From: Billgrantia aerodenitrificans
Lineage (GTDB): Bacteria; Pseudomonadota; Gammaproteobacteria; Pseudomonadales; Halomonadaceae
Direction of reading: 5' to 3'
DNA length: 64,000 bases
Assembly: GCF_021404405.1 (NCBI RefSeq)
Contig: NZ_JABFTV010000006.1
Location: 124,001-188,000 of the forward strand
Shown: positions 36,768 through 44,937 of the stretch, piece after piece
Numbering within the stretch: position 1 is the stretch's first letter
Layout: each line of letters opens with the position of its first letter
Notes under the pieces: generated by a model
What the model was told of the DNA's origin: nothing
The model's input: only the letters and a program-made list of their open reading frames with translations
Database searches by the model: none
Position numbers and translations under genes: made by a program

Positions 36768-37624
36768 TGCGATCAACGCCCGTGATACTGGTTCTGCTGC
36801 TGGCACTGTCGACACACGCCGATGAGCGCCTTTTCTACCAGCCGCACAACAGCGACGCCACCCTCAGCGAGAGCGAGTGGCAAGCCCTATGGCGCAGTAC
36901 GGTTGATCACGGCGTGGATACCCTGATCGTACAGTGGACACGCCACGGCGATGACGACTTCGGCGGTCGCAATGGCTGGCTGGCGGCGGCCTTGCATGCC
37001 GCCCAGCGTGAAGGATTGGAGTTGATATTGGGCCTGCGCTACGACCCCGAGTACTATCGCATACTCCCGGATGACCGGCGCTTCGCCAGCTACTGGTATC
37101 TACAGTCGAGCCACGCCCTGGAACAGCATGAGGCTCTTGGAGCGTGGGGGCTCGAAGTAGCAGGCTGGTACATGCCACTGGAGCTGGACGACTATCTGTT
37201 CGAGAATCCGGCAACCCGGGCTGAGCTCGAAACCCAGTTGCAATCGCTAGCCTCATACCTCGACCGGCCGCTGCACATCAGCGCCTTCAGCGGTGGCATC
37301 CTGTCCCCCGAGGTCTTCGCCAGTTGGATGGGGGAGCTGACAGACGCCGGCATCCAGGTCTGGTGGCAGGATGGCCACGGCACCCAAGCCTTGCCTCTTC
37401 CGGTCAGGCAGGCCTATGCCGAGGCCCTGGACTGCCGCATCGGCATCGTGCGCGAAGCCTTCGTCCAGGTCAGCGAGCCGGATGCCCCTTTCCAGGCACA
37501 GCCAAACCATCCCGCAGAGGCACCCGCTTGCCATCCGAGCGCCGTGTTCTCGCTGCGCTATCGACCCTGGGCCAGCATACTGCTCGACTCTGAACCCGAT
37601 GCGATGACGGCACCGCTAGAGTGA
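36767..37624 (+). CDS. DUF4434-type periplasmic glycosidase-like protein
   Basis: A 285-residue exported protein. The signal peptide is MRSTPVILVLLLALSTHA, and the rest looks like a TIM-barrel of the DUF4434 type (GVDTLIVQWTRHGDDDFGG, LILGLRYDPEYY, AGWYMPLELDDY, ISAFSGGILSPEVFASW, VWWQDGHGTQAL). Acidic residues at strand ends (ELDD, WWQDG) fit a glycoside-hydrolase-like site. In the operon it takes the place of the small exported partner found beside nfrA/nfrB in E. coli and may trim or modify the polysaccharide. It starts at ATG 36767, overlapping the nfrA stop by one base. Its 3' end overlaps the convergent flavoprotein gene by nine bases. Confidence 0.7.
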   Translation: MRSTPVILVLLLALSTHADERLFYQPHNSDATLSESEWQALWRSTVDHGVDTLIVQWTRHGDDDFGGRNGWLAAALHAAQREGLELILGLRYDPEYYRILPDDRRFASYWYLQSSHALEQHEALGAWGLEVAGWYMPLELDDYLFENPATRAELETQLQSLASYLDRPLHISAFSGGILSPEVFASWMGELTDAGIQVWWQDGHGTQALPLPVRQAYAEALDCRIGIVREAFVQVSEPDAPFQAQPNHPAEAPACHPSAVFSLRYRPWASILLDSEPDAMTAPLE

Positions 37625-38821
37625 TTGGCCACAAGCCACGCCCGAGGCCCAGGCCCACTGGAAGTTGTAACCGCCGAGCTCGCCGGTCACGTCGAGCACT
37701 TCGCCGATGAAGCGCAGCTGCGGCAGCCCCTCGACGCTGAAGTCCTTCGATGAGATCGCCGTGGTGTCCACGCCGCCCAAGGTCACCTCGGCGGTACGCC
37801 AGCCCTCGGTTCCTGCGGGCTTGAGCCGCCAGGCCCCCAGGCGCTCCTGCCAGGCCTCGATGCGGGAGTTGGAGAGCTCGGCCAGGGTGGGGTCTTCGCC
37901 GTGCCACTCCACCAGCGCCTGGGCCAGACGGCGCGGCAGGCGTTCGCCCAGCCAGGTGGAGAGCTGACGTCGCGGTGCCGCTTGGCGCGCCTCGGCCAGT
38001 GCGTCGGCAATGTCGAACCCTGGCAGCAGGTCGACCTCCAGTTCGTCGCCGGGCTGCCAGTAGCTCGAGATTTGCAGCATGCCGGGACCGGAGAGGCCGC
38101 GGTGGGTGAACAGCATCGGCTCGCGATAGCACCGCTGCCGCCCCGGCCCCAGGCGCTGGCCTTCACGTATCGCGCTCACCGCCACGTCGCAGCTCACCCC
38201 GGCCAGATCGGCCGCCCGCGCCTTCCACTGTGAGGTCAAGGTGAACGGCACCAGCGCCGGACGCGTCTGCGTCACGTCGAGGCCGAATTGACGGGCAACG
38301 TCATAGCCGAAACCGGTGGCACCCATGGTGGGAATCGAGAGCCCGCCCGTGGCGATCACCACCGCGCCCGCTTCGATGCGGCCGGCAGAAGTGGCGAGCC
38401 GCATGCCCTCACCCGCCCTCTCGATGCGCTCCACGGTGGTCTTCAAGCGCAACTCCACCCCGGCCCACTCGCACTCGGCGAGCAGCACGCCGAGCAGATC
38501 CTTGGCCGAGTGGGCACAAAACAGCTGGCCCGGCGCTTTCTCCACGTACTCCACGCCGTGGCGCTCCACCAGCTCGACGAAATGCTCGGGGCGATAGCGC
38601 TTCAATGCCGAAATGCAGAAGTGAGGATTGGCGGAGAAGAAGTTGGCCGGGCCGGTGGCCAGATTGGTGAAGTTGCAGCGCCCGCCGCCCGACATGAGGA
38701 TCTTCTTGCCCGGCTTGTTGGCATGGTCGAGTACCAGCACACGCCGCCCGGCGTAGCCCGCCGTGAGAGCACACATCAGTCCGGCGGCGCCCGCGCCGAT
38801 CACCACCACATCCGCTTGCAT
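37616..38821 (-). CDS. FAD/NAD(P)-dependent flavoprotein, HI0933/YhiN family
   Basis: A 401-residue flavoprotein. The N-terminal dinucleotide site is VVVIGAGAAGLMCALTAGYAGRRV, followed by the family's KKILMSGGGRCNFTN motif and a late FAD contact (GEVLDVTGELGGYNFQWAWASG). Members include YhiN-like proteins of unclear role and the BaiN-type enoyl reductases. The start was set at ATG 38821 with AGGTGA upstream, since the 15 codons before it are not conserved in such proteins. Convergent with the polysaccharide operon. Confidence 0.88.
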   Translation of the reverse strand: MQADVVVIGAGAAGLMCALTAGYAGRRVLVLDHANKPGKKILMSGGGRCNFTNLATGPANFFSANPHFCISALKRYRPEHFVELVERHGVEYVEKAPGQLFCAHSAKDLLGVLLAECEWAGVELRLKTTVERIERAGEGMRLATSAGRIEAGAVVIATGGLSIPTMGATGFGYDVARQFGLDVTQTRPALVPFTLTSQWKARAADLAGVSCDVAVSAIREGQRLGPGRQRCYREPMLFTHRGLSGPGMLQISSYWQPGDELEVDLLPGFDIADALAEARQAAPRRQLSTWLGERLPRRLAQALVEWHGEDPTLAELSNSRIEAWQERLGAWRLKPAGTEGWRTAEVTLGGVDTTAISSKDFSVEGLPQLRFIGEVLDVTGELGGYNFQWAWASGVACGQSL

Positions 38822-38979
38822 GCTCACCTGCGTCGCCCACCGGGTTGCCACTTCGAGGCTGCGCATTCTAGCAGCTGTAAGCGGGCAAACCCACGGCGGG
38901 AGGATCGCCGCCTCGTTAGTGTACTAGGTTTACTGAGCCAACAGAAGAAACATCATTCCAATAAGTTAGAGGCTTGACG

Positions 38980-39951
38980 ATGACGTATCCGAAGAAGGCA
39001 CTGTTGACCAGCTCCGTTGCCCTGGCATCACTGCTGGCCGTAGGAGCAACTGCCGTAAATGCCGACGACTTTCCCAGCCAGCCGCTCACCATGGTGATCG
39101 GCTTCGGCGCGGGCGGCAGCACCGACATCCAGGGCCGGGTATTGGCCAACGTACTGGAAGAGGAACTGGGCCAGCCGGTCAACGTGGTGAACCAGCCCGG
39201 GGCCGGCATGGGAGTGGCCCTGACCCGCCTGACCAACAATACCGACGATGGCTATACCTTCCTCTATGGCCCCTCCTCGCCGCTGACCTTCGCCCCGCTG
39301 GCGATGGAGACCGACTATGAGCTGGACGATTTCCGCTATGTCGGTGCGGTCTCCCTGGCCCAGGCCGGCTTCGTCACCGGCGAGGATCGCCCCTTCGGCG
39401 ACAGCTGGGAGGAGCTGGTGGAATACGCGCGCGAGAACCCTGGCGTGAGCTATGCCACCCAGACCGCTCAGGACCGGCTCATCATCGACTATATTGCCGA
39501 ACAGGAAGGACTCGATCTGCGCATCGTGCCTACCGAAGGCGGCGCCGGCATGGCACCGCTGATTCTCTCCGGCGACGTCGATTTCGCCTACAGCGGCGGC
39601 ACCCACTCGGGCTATGCCGACAGCGGCGAGATGCCGGTGTTGCTGAGCCTGGCTGCCGATCGCCTGGTGGCCTTTCCCGATGCCCCCACCCTGGTGGAAG
39701 CCGGCTACGACATCACACCGGGCGACATCCTGATGGCCGTGCTGCCGCATGACGTATCCGATGAGCGTGCCGAGCGGCTGGCCGAGGCCCTCGAGGCGGC
39801 CACCCAGGACGAGCGCTTCATCGAAGTGACCGAAGAGCGCTTGCTGCTGCCGGTACAGTACATGAACGAGGAAGAACTCACCGACACCCTATACGAGCAG
39901 CGCGATGCTTTCGCCGCACTGATCGAAGAGATGGGCGGCGTGGAAGAGTGA
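38980..39951 (+). CDS. TctC-type periplasmic solute-binding protein, orphan
   Basis: Receptor of the tripartite tricarboxylate transporter family, 323 residues. A signal peptide (LLTSSVALASLLAVGATAVNA) is followed by the family motifs PLTMVIGFGAGGSTDIQGR, VVNQPGAGMGVALTRL, SYATQTAQDRLI and GAGMAPLILSGDVDFAYSGG. It binds a carboxylate-type solute in the periplasm. The membrane partners TctA and TctB are not adjacent, so it either uses a remote transporter or acts in sensing. ATG 38980 (AGAGG upstream) preferred to TTG 38974. A strong hairpin follows at once. Confidence 0.87.
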   Translation: MTYPKKALLTSSVALASLLAVGATAVNADDFPSQPLTMVIGFGAGGSTDIQGRVLANVLEEELGQPVNVVNQPGAGMGVALTRLTNNTDDGYTFLYGPSSPLTFAPLAMETDYELDDFRYVGAVSLAQAGFVTGEDRPFGDSWEELVEYARENPGVSYATQTAQDRLIIDYIAEQEGLDLRIVPTEGGAGMAPLILSGDVDFAYSGGTHSGYADSGEMPVLLSLAADRLVAFPDAPTLVEAGYDITPGDILMAVLPHDVSDERAERLAEALEAATQDERFIEVTEERLLLPVQYMNEEELTDTLYEQRDAFAALIEEMGGVEE

Positions 39952-39962
39952 CTGACCCACGA

Positions 39963-39984
39963 GACCGGCTCCTCGGAGCCGGTC
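39963..39984 (+). terminator. Rho-independent terminator of the TctC-type gene
   Basis: A 10-bp inverted repeat (GACCGGCTCC / GGAGCCGGTC) with a tight loop, followed by TTATTG. It begins 12 bases after the stop codon. Confidence 0.8.
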
Positions 39985-40016
39985 TTATTGACTAGAAAAG
40001 TAATACTTCAGCCTGA

Positions 40017-40037
40017 GAAATATCACCCAGATATTTC
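40017..40037. promoter_or_regulatory. Palindrome in the AT-rich region upstream of the AraC-type regulator
   Basis: A perfect 8-bp inverted repeat, GAAATATC-ACCCA-GATATTTC, lies in a notably AT-rich 190-base stretch (39985-40178) before the regulator. It may be an operator, possibly for autoregulation. The distance to the start codon is about 140 bases. The GGAGGGA at 40166 is the ribosome site. Confidence 0.4.
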
Positions 40038-40178
40038 CTCGCCATCTATTACATTGGCTAAGACAACCCATCACAAAAGGTTACACGCCGACATTACTAA
40101 TAAACAAGAGCAAAGTAGGCCTCAAGAACTAAAACACATAAAGTAACATACGCAAGGGACTCAGGAGGGACACCGCTC

Positions 40179-41105
40179 ATGTCCGCTCACGCCTACGTAC
40201 TCATCGTATTACGCACACTGAATGAGCCTGAAGAAAGAGACTATGTGGTTGCACTAAGGCAAAAGGGTTATCGCATCGAGTTCGTCGGGGCAGAGCAGGA
40301 CCCGCTTCCGATTCTGCTCTCTAATCCCCCCATCGTTGCCTGCTTCGAGTATGACTACCCTGATCTGAAGGGCCTTACCGATCTCAGACAAGCCAAGCAG
40401 CACGCGGCCTCGGTGCCCCTGCTGATGATCACCCAAGCACACTCGGAAAGCCTGGCGGTGTGGGCCTTTCGCACTCGAGTTTGGGACTACTTCGTACAGC
40501 CCGTCGACCTGGCCAGGTTCATAGGCGTGGTGGCCAGCCTTGCTCAGTTACGATCGCTCAATCCCGGCTCGCAAGAACGTAAACAGGCGACCGCCGTCGT
40601 CAATAGGATTCCGCCCGAAGCGCGCTTGCGCTGCTGCACGACCAGCAGCCAGCAGATCCAATTGGAGCGGGCCATCAGCTATATCGAGCAGCATTTGTAC
40701 CAGAAGCTGGCCCAGGCGGAAGTGGCAGCGCAGTGCGGTATCACCTCGTTTCAACTCAGCCGACTGTTTCGCAAGCTCACCGGCAACACCTTCCAGGGAT
40801 TCCTGCTCGAGCGGCGCATCGACGAAGCCAAGCGATTGCTGGCCAATCCTCGCACGTCCATCACCGATGTCTGCTTCAGCGTCGGCTTTCGCGATCTCTC
40901 CTACTTCACGCGAACCTTTCAGAAGCATGTCGGCCATACGCCGACACACTACCGTCAGCGCTTGCACCTTCAGCCACCCGCCAGCGCCGCTGTAGTGGAA
41001 CCGATGCCGATAAATCCGTACGACAAGCTGACCCCGGCCTCTCGCCCCTTGATCAGCACCAACCAACTGCAAGACTCAACCTGCCCCCAGGTAGTCTCGC
41101 CCTGA
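40179..41105 (+). CDS. AraC-family regulator with degenerate receiver-like N terminus
   Basis: A 308-residue transcription factor. Residues 1-125 have the alpha/beta layout of a response-regulator receiver (YVLIVLRTLNE, PPIVACFEYDYPD, VPLLMITQAHSESLAVWAFRTRVWDYFVQPVD). The acidic pair normally found after strand 1 is missing, so phosphorylation is doubtful. Residues about 160-260 are a clear AraC-type double helix-turn-helix (EVAAQCGITSFQLSRLFRKLTGNTF, SITDVCFSVGFRDLSYFTRTFQKHVGHTP). A 45-residue low-complexity tail follows. It faces the end of the Tad pilus locus and could control it or the TctC-type gene; neither is shown. Confidence 0.8.
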   Translation: MSAHAYVLIVLRTLNEPEERDYVVALRQKGYRIEFVGAEQDPLPILLSNPPIVACFEYDYPDLKGLTDLRQAKQHAASVPLLMITQAHSESLAVWAFRTRVWDYFVQPVDLARFIGVVASLAQLRSLNPGSQERKQATAVVNRIPPEARLRCCTTSSQQIQLERAISYIEQHLYQKLAQAEVAAQCGITSFQLSRLFRKLTGNTFQGFLLERRIDEAKRLLANPRTSITDVCFSVGFRDLSYFTRTFQKHVGHTPTHYRQRLHLQPPASAAVVEPMPINPYDKLTPASRPLISTNQLQDSTCPQVVSP

Positions 41106-41131
41106 GCCACGGGAGAACAAGGCGAAAACGA

Positions 41132-41155
41132 TGGCGCCGGCTCTCGCCGGCGCCA
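41132..41155. terminator. Bidirectional hairpin between the regulator and the Tad locus
   Basis: A perfect 10-bp stem (TGGCGCCGGC, loop TCTC, GCCGGCGCCA) lies in the 68-base gap between the convergent regulator and the last tad gene. There is no strong T tract on either side, so termination efficiency is uncertain. Confidence 0.6.
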
Positions 41156-41173
41156 GTGTGACTGCCCCACCAA

Positions 41174-42439
41174 CTAATCCACCAGGACGGGTATCTGCGC
41201 CAGAATGCCGAAGTTCTCGCCCCCCGTCTGACCTTTGGGATCGTGATAGCTGCAGCTGGGCAGGAAGTAGATGCTCTTCTGCTGCCAGCCACTCTGCTGT
41301 GGCTGAGAGTTCCAGTGGGCCATGCTCCCATTGGCCTTGCGCAAGTTGAAGGTATTCACGAAGCTGTTCCAGCGATCCACGCCGCTGGTACTGCTATGGC
41401 TCCAGGTGCCTGGCGAGGTGCCGCCGCTGTTTTCCGGCGGCAGCTGCATTTGTTGGGGCGCCCTCTGGTCGATCTGGTTGGCTTGATCGTTCATCCATAC
41501 GATGTTGACGGTCACGGCACCAATCAGCGGATTGCTCGGCGCAACACCCGAATCGCAGTCGATCACCGGCAGCGTCAGGGTCCAGACGCTCTGCTTGCCA
41601 GTCTTCTCCACCCAGCAGTCATAGAGATCGCCGAAGGCTGAGTTGACCTGACCGTTGTTGGTGGCGATGTTCTCACCGAAGCGCAGCTCATTGGGGTTGC
41701 CATCGCCGCATACCAACGACCTCAGCTCGCTGGCGCTGGATGCTCCGCTGTGATTGTGCTTGAAATTGGTCCAGCCACCGGTCTGGTCGCCCTCGGGGAT
41801 GAAGCGGCCCACGCTACATGAGTAGTTGCCCGAAGGGTCCACCAGCGCCTGTCGGCACAAGGCGATGGGCTGGTCCACGTCCTCCGGGCGCAGGTTACCG
41901 GCGAAGCCGATGTAGGCCACCGAGCGCGCCGTCACGTCGTAGCCCTCGAAGCCGAAGATACGCCCAAAGAAGGCCGCCACCTGGCTCTGCTGGCGGGCCG
42001 TCACCACTTCCACGGCGTTGATGAAATTGGGGTCGCTATCGAGATCCTCGGCGGTACGACCGAACAGATCCACCGGATCGAGGGAGTCATTGGGGGTGAA
42101 AGTGCGCGTGGCGAAGCTCCAGTGGCCACGCAGCGCACTCAACACCTCGACTGCCTCCTTCTGGCTGTCGTTGGCCATGGCCGCATCGGTGGCTATCTGG
42201 TTGGCATCCGCATTGACCGAGCTGCCATCGGCGGTATACAGCATCCGAGCGCCGGCCAGGGAGCCGGCATCGGCAGCGTTGTGCAGCTCGTTTCTGGCCA
42301 CGTAGAGATTGCTGCCATCCACCGCCAGGGCAGTGAAGGCCAGCAGCATGAACAGACCGACGGCCAACAGCACGATGGAAACCCCGCGCTGGCGCTGCGG
42401 CGAGCCGTAACGGCCGCGCCTTACGTTGCGAACGTTCAT
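41174..42439 (-). CDS. tadG: TadG-like pilus assembly protein
   Basis: A 421-residue protein with a basic start and one N-terminal membrane helix (VSIVLLAVGLFMLLAFTALAVDG), then the TadG-like N-terminal motif around LYVARNELHNAADAGSLAGA, and a long periplasmic part with several Cys. No von Willebrand A domain was seen, unlike longer TadG proteins. As last gene of the locus it probably acts at the inner membrane as a minor pseudopilin-like or anchoring component of the Flp pilus. Confidence 0.82.
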   Translation of the reverse strand: MNVRNVRRGRYGSPQRQRGVSIVLLAVGLFMLLAFTALAVDGSNLYVARNELHNAADAGSLAGARMLYTADGSSVNADANQIATDAAMANDSQKEAVEVLSALRGHWSFATRTFTPNDSLDPVDLFGRTAEDLDSDPNFINAVEVVTARQQSQVAAFFGRIFGFEGYDVTARSVAYIGFAGNLRPEDVDQPIALCRQALVDPSGNYSCSVGRFIPEGDQTGGWTNFKHNHSGASSASELRSLVCGDGNPNELRFGENIATNNGQVNSAFGDLYDCWVEKTGKQSVWTLTLPVIDCDSGVAPSNPLIGAVTVNIVWMNDQANQIDQRAPQQMQLPPENSGGTSPGTWSHSSTSGVDRWNSFVNTFNLRKANGSMAHWNSQPQQSGWQQKSIYFLPSCSYHDPKGQTGGENFGILAQIPVLVD

Positions 42440-42440
42440 C

Positions 42441-42893
42441 TCATTCCGCCCTCATCACGGTGGTGGCATTGAGTTCGAGCACGTTGCCCAGGGTACCGAT
42501 GAAACCGGGCAGCAGCAGGAACTGGTAGGGGTAGTCGACGCTGACCACGATCTCGTCGCCGGAATCGAAGCGGCCGTTGCCGTTGCGGTCGATGCGCTGG
42601 ATGTCGATGGTCATGCTCGCCGGCCCGCCCAGCGAGATCAGGTACTGTTCGGCATAGTTGCGGATGGCCTGTTCGATGGCGGCGTTCTCGTTCCCGTTGT
42701 CGCGCGGTTCGGGCCGGAACAGGATGCCGGTTCTGGCTCCTTCGCGGCTGGCGTTGGTCAGCGTTGCCTTGTCGAACAGCGCGACGCTGAATTCGATGAT
42801 GCCGAACAGCAGGATGAACAGCAGTGCCGCCGAAATCGCGAACTCCACCACCTCCGAGCCGCGCTGCCGGCGCGCCGAGCGTATTGCTTTCAT
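42441..42893 (-). CDS. tadE: TadE-like pseudopilin
   Basis: A 150-residue protein with the TadE pattern: a short basic leader ending in RQRGSEVVEFAIS, where the prepilin peptidase would cut after Gly, followed by a hydrophobic helix (AALLFILLFGIIEFSVALF) and the DKATLTNASREGARTG motif. Start ATG 42893 (MKAIRSARR) has a strong GGGAGGG ribosome site. The frame upstream to 42929 lacks one. Sits just before tadG. Confidence 0.88.
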   Translation of the reverse strand: MKAIRSARRQRGSEVVEFAISAALLFILLFGIIEFSVALFDKATLTNASREGARTGILFRPEPRDNGNENAAIEQAIRNYAEQYLISLGGPASMTIDIQRIDRNGNGRFDSGDEIVVSVDYPYQFLLLPGFIGTLGNVLELNATTVMRAE

Positions 42894-42956
42894 GCCTGGC
42901 CCTCCCTGCTCGGGAAGCGCTCCGGTCATGACGATGCCGGAACGCTGCCCGGGCGA

Positions 42957-43907
42957 TCAGTTGATGACCTCGCCTCCATTACGACGGATCAATTGATCCA
43001 GACTGCGGGCGTTCTCACTGGCGGTGACGTAGTAGGCCGGCGAAAGCCGCATGGCTTCCTCGAAGAAGCCCAGGGCATCCTGATAGCGCCCCTCGAGCAT
43101 CGAGATGTAGCCGATGTCGTTGTAGGCCTTGGCCCGGTCGCCGCCTCTGGCCACCGCCTCGATGGCGGTGTCGTAGTCGCCCTCGCGGGCGTGCACCAGC
43201 CCCAGGTTGCGCCAGGCCAGGTCATAGTTGGGATTGGCGTTGAGCGCCTGGCGCAGTGCCTGACGCGCCCCCGGCAGGTCGCCGGCCAGGTAGCGTGAGT
43301 AGCCCTGGTTGTTGAGCACCAGCGGCGTTCTCGGGTTCGTCTCCAGGGCCCGCGCATAGTGGCCTTGTGCCGTGGCGTGGTCGGCGCGCATGTCGGCGAT
43401 AACCCCCAGGGCGTTGTGGGTCTGCCAGGGTGCATCGCGCCGCGCCGCGATTGGCGCCAGTAACCGCTCGGCCTGGTCATAGTCGCGCTGCTGGATCAGG
43501 ATGATGCCAAGCGCGGTGCCGGCACCGGGATGGCGCGGATCGATCTCCAGCACCCAGCGATAGGCCATGTCGGCCAGTTCATGGTTGCCGCGACCGTGGT
43601 GGATGATGCCGACCCGGTACAACGCTTCGGCCTGGGGGCGCCGCTCCATGCGCAACCCGCGCAGGTACTCGAACAGCGCGCGATCGGCGTCGCCGGCACG
43701 CAGGGCGGCCTCGCCGTTGCGGTAGGCCTCCTCGGGAGACCCCACCGGGAAGGCGGTACCATAGGCGACCGACGACCCACCGGCGCCCAGCGCACCGTAG
43801 ACGTCGCTCTCCTGGGACATACCCCCTCCGGTGGCAGCGCAACCGGCCAGTGCCAGGGACAGCGTGGCAACGGCGCAGGCCGCACGGCATCGTGTAGTGA
43901 TTTTCAT
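42957..43907 (-). CDS. tadD: TadD-like TPR lipoprotein
   Basis: A 316-residue outer-membrane-type lipoprotein with signal and lipobox LSLALAGC (Cys near residue 22), then a chain of tetratricopeptide repeats (for example PEEAYRNGEAALRAGDADRALFEYL, VLNNQGYSRYLAGDLPGARQAL, AKAYNDIGYISMLEGRYQDAL). TadD-type proteins help place the secretin or assemble the pilus. Start ATG 43907 has GGGAGGG upstream. Confidence 0.86.
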   Translation of the reverse strand: MKITTRCRAACAVATLSLALAGCAATGGGMSQESDVYGALGAGGSSVAYGTAFPVGSPEEAYRNGEAALRAGDADRALFEYLRGLRMERRPQAEALYRVGIIHHGRGNHELADMAYRWVLEIDPRHPGAGTALGIILIQQRDYDQAERLLAPIAARRDAPWQTHNALGVIADMRADHATAQGHYARALETNPRTPLVLNNQGYSRYLAGDLPGARQALRQALNANPNYDLAWRNLGLVHAREGDYDTAIEAVARGGDRAKAYNDIGYISMLEGRYQDALGFFEEAMRLSPAYYVTASENARSLDQLIRRNGGEVIN

Positions 43908-43943
43908 GACAATCCCTCCCACTCGTTGATGACATTGGCCGAC

Positions 43944-44924
43944 TCAGCGCCCCGCCAGGGCGGCCGCCGCACCCAGCAGCGGCGGCCCCAAAGCCACCAC
44001 GAAGAAGCTGGGAAAGACACAGAAGATCAAGGGAAACAGCATTTTGGTACTGACCTTGGCGGCTTTCTCCTCCGCCTCCTGGGTGCGCTTGTCGCGCAGC
44101 TCCACGGCGAACAGGCGCAGGGTCATGGCGATGCTGGTACCGAAACGCATGCTCTGCAGCAGCGTGGTCACCAGGCCGCGGATGTCCTCCACCCCGGTGC
44201 GCTCCTCCAGGTCACGCAGTGCGGTCTTGTTGTCCATCCCGGCACGGGTCTGCATGCCGAACAGGTGCAGCTCGTCCGCCAGCTCCGGGTGACTCACCTC
44301 CAGGTCGCGGGCCACCCGCTGAATCGCCGCGCCCAGCCCCAGGCCGGCCTCGCTGCACACCACCAGCAGATCGAGGGCATCGGGCAGGCCGCGGCGCAGT
44401 TGCTGAGTGCGCAGCTTGATCGCCCGCTCCAGCCAGAAGCGCGGCAGCAGGTAGCCGAGGATGGCCGGGATGATCAGCAGCAGTACCGCCACCATCGGGG
44501 GCAGGCGCACGAATGGGATGATCAGCAGCAGCACCAGCAGTGGCGGCACCACGGTCAGCAGCAGGCGTATGCCGTAGAACAGGCTGACGGCCGATGGCGA
44601 GCGCTTGCCGGCATGGCGCAGCTCCGTAGCGATCCGGCTGCGCACCTCATCCTTTTCTGGAATCAGTTTCTCGCCCATGGGCCCGAGCCACTGGACCAGC
44701 CCGCTCTCATCCGCCTTGCCATGCCCACCGGCCACCTCAGCGCTGGCTTCCAGATGCTTGAGCCGCCGCCGCAGCGGATCCGACAGTCCCATCACCAGCA
44801 GCACCAGCGCCACCATCAGGCTGAAAACGGCCATGCCCAGCAGTGCGGCGAAGCCAAGCTGCATGGCCTGAGGGCCCTTCAGCAGGCCACTGACGCTTTC
44901 GAGCCAAGCGGTTGAAACGTTCAT
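43944..44924 (-). CDS. tadC: TadC-type inner-membrane platform protein
   Basis: A 326-residue member of the type II secretion F family. N-terminal membrane helix (LGFAALLGMAVFSLMVALVLL), paired helices at about 120-165, the GspF-type cytoplasmic motif LPDALDLLVVCSEAGLGLGAAI and a C-terminal membrane helix (MLFPLIFCVFPSFFVVAL). With TadB it forms the platform driven by TadA. 13 bases after tadB. Confidence 0.93.
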   Translation of the reverse strand: MNVSTAWLESVSGLLKGPQAMQLGFAALLGMAVFSLMVALVLLVMGLSDPLRRRLKHLEASAEVAGGHGKADESGLVQWLGPMGEKLIPEKDEVRSRIATELRHAGKRSPSAVSLFYGIRLLLTVVPPLLVLLLIIPFVRLPPMVAVLLLIIPAILGYLLPRFWLERAIKLRTQQLRRGLPDALDLLVVCSEAGLGLGAAIQRVARDLEVSHPELADELHLFGMQTRAGMDNKTALRDLEERTGVEDIRGLVTTLLQSMRFGTSIAMTLRLFAVELRDKRTQEAEEKAAKVSTKMLFPLIFCVFPSFFVVALGPPLLGAAAALAGR

Positions 44925-44937
44925 GCGGGCTTCCTCC

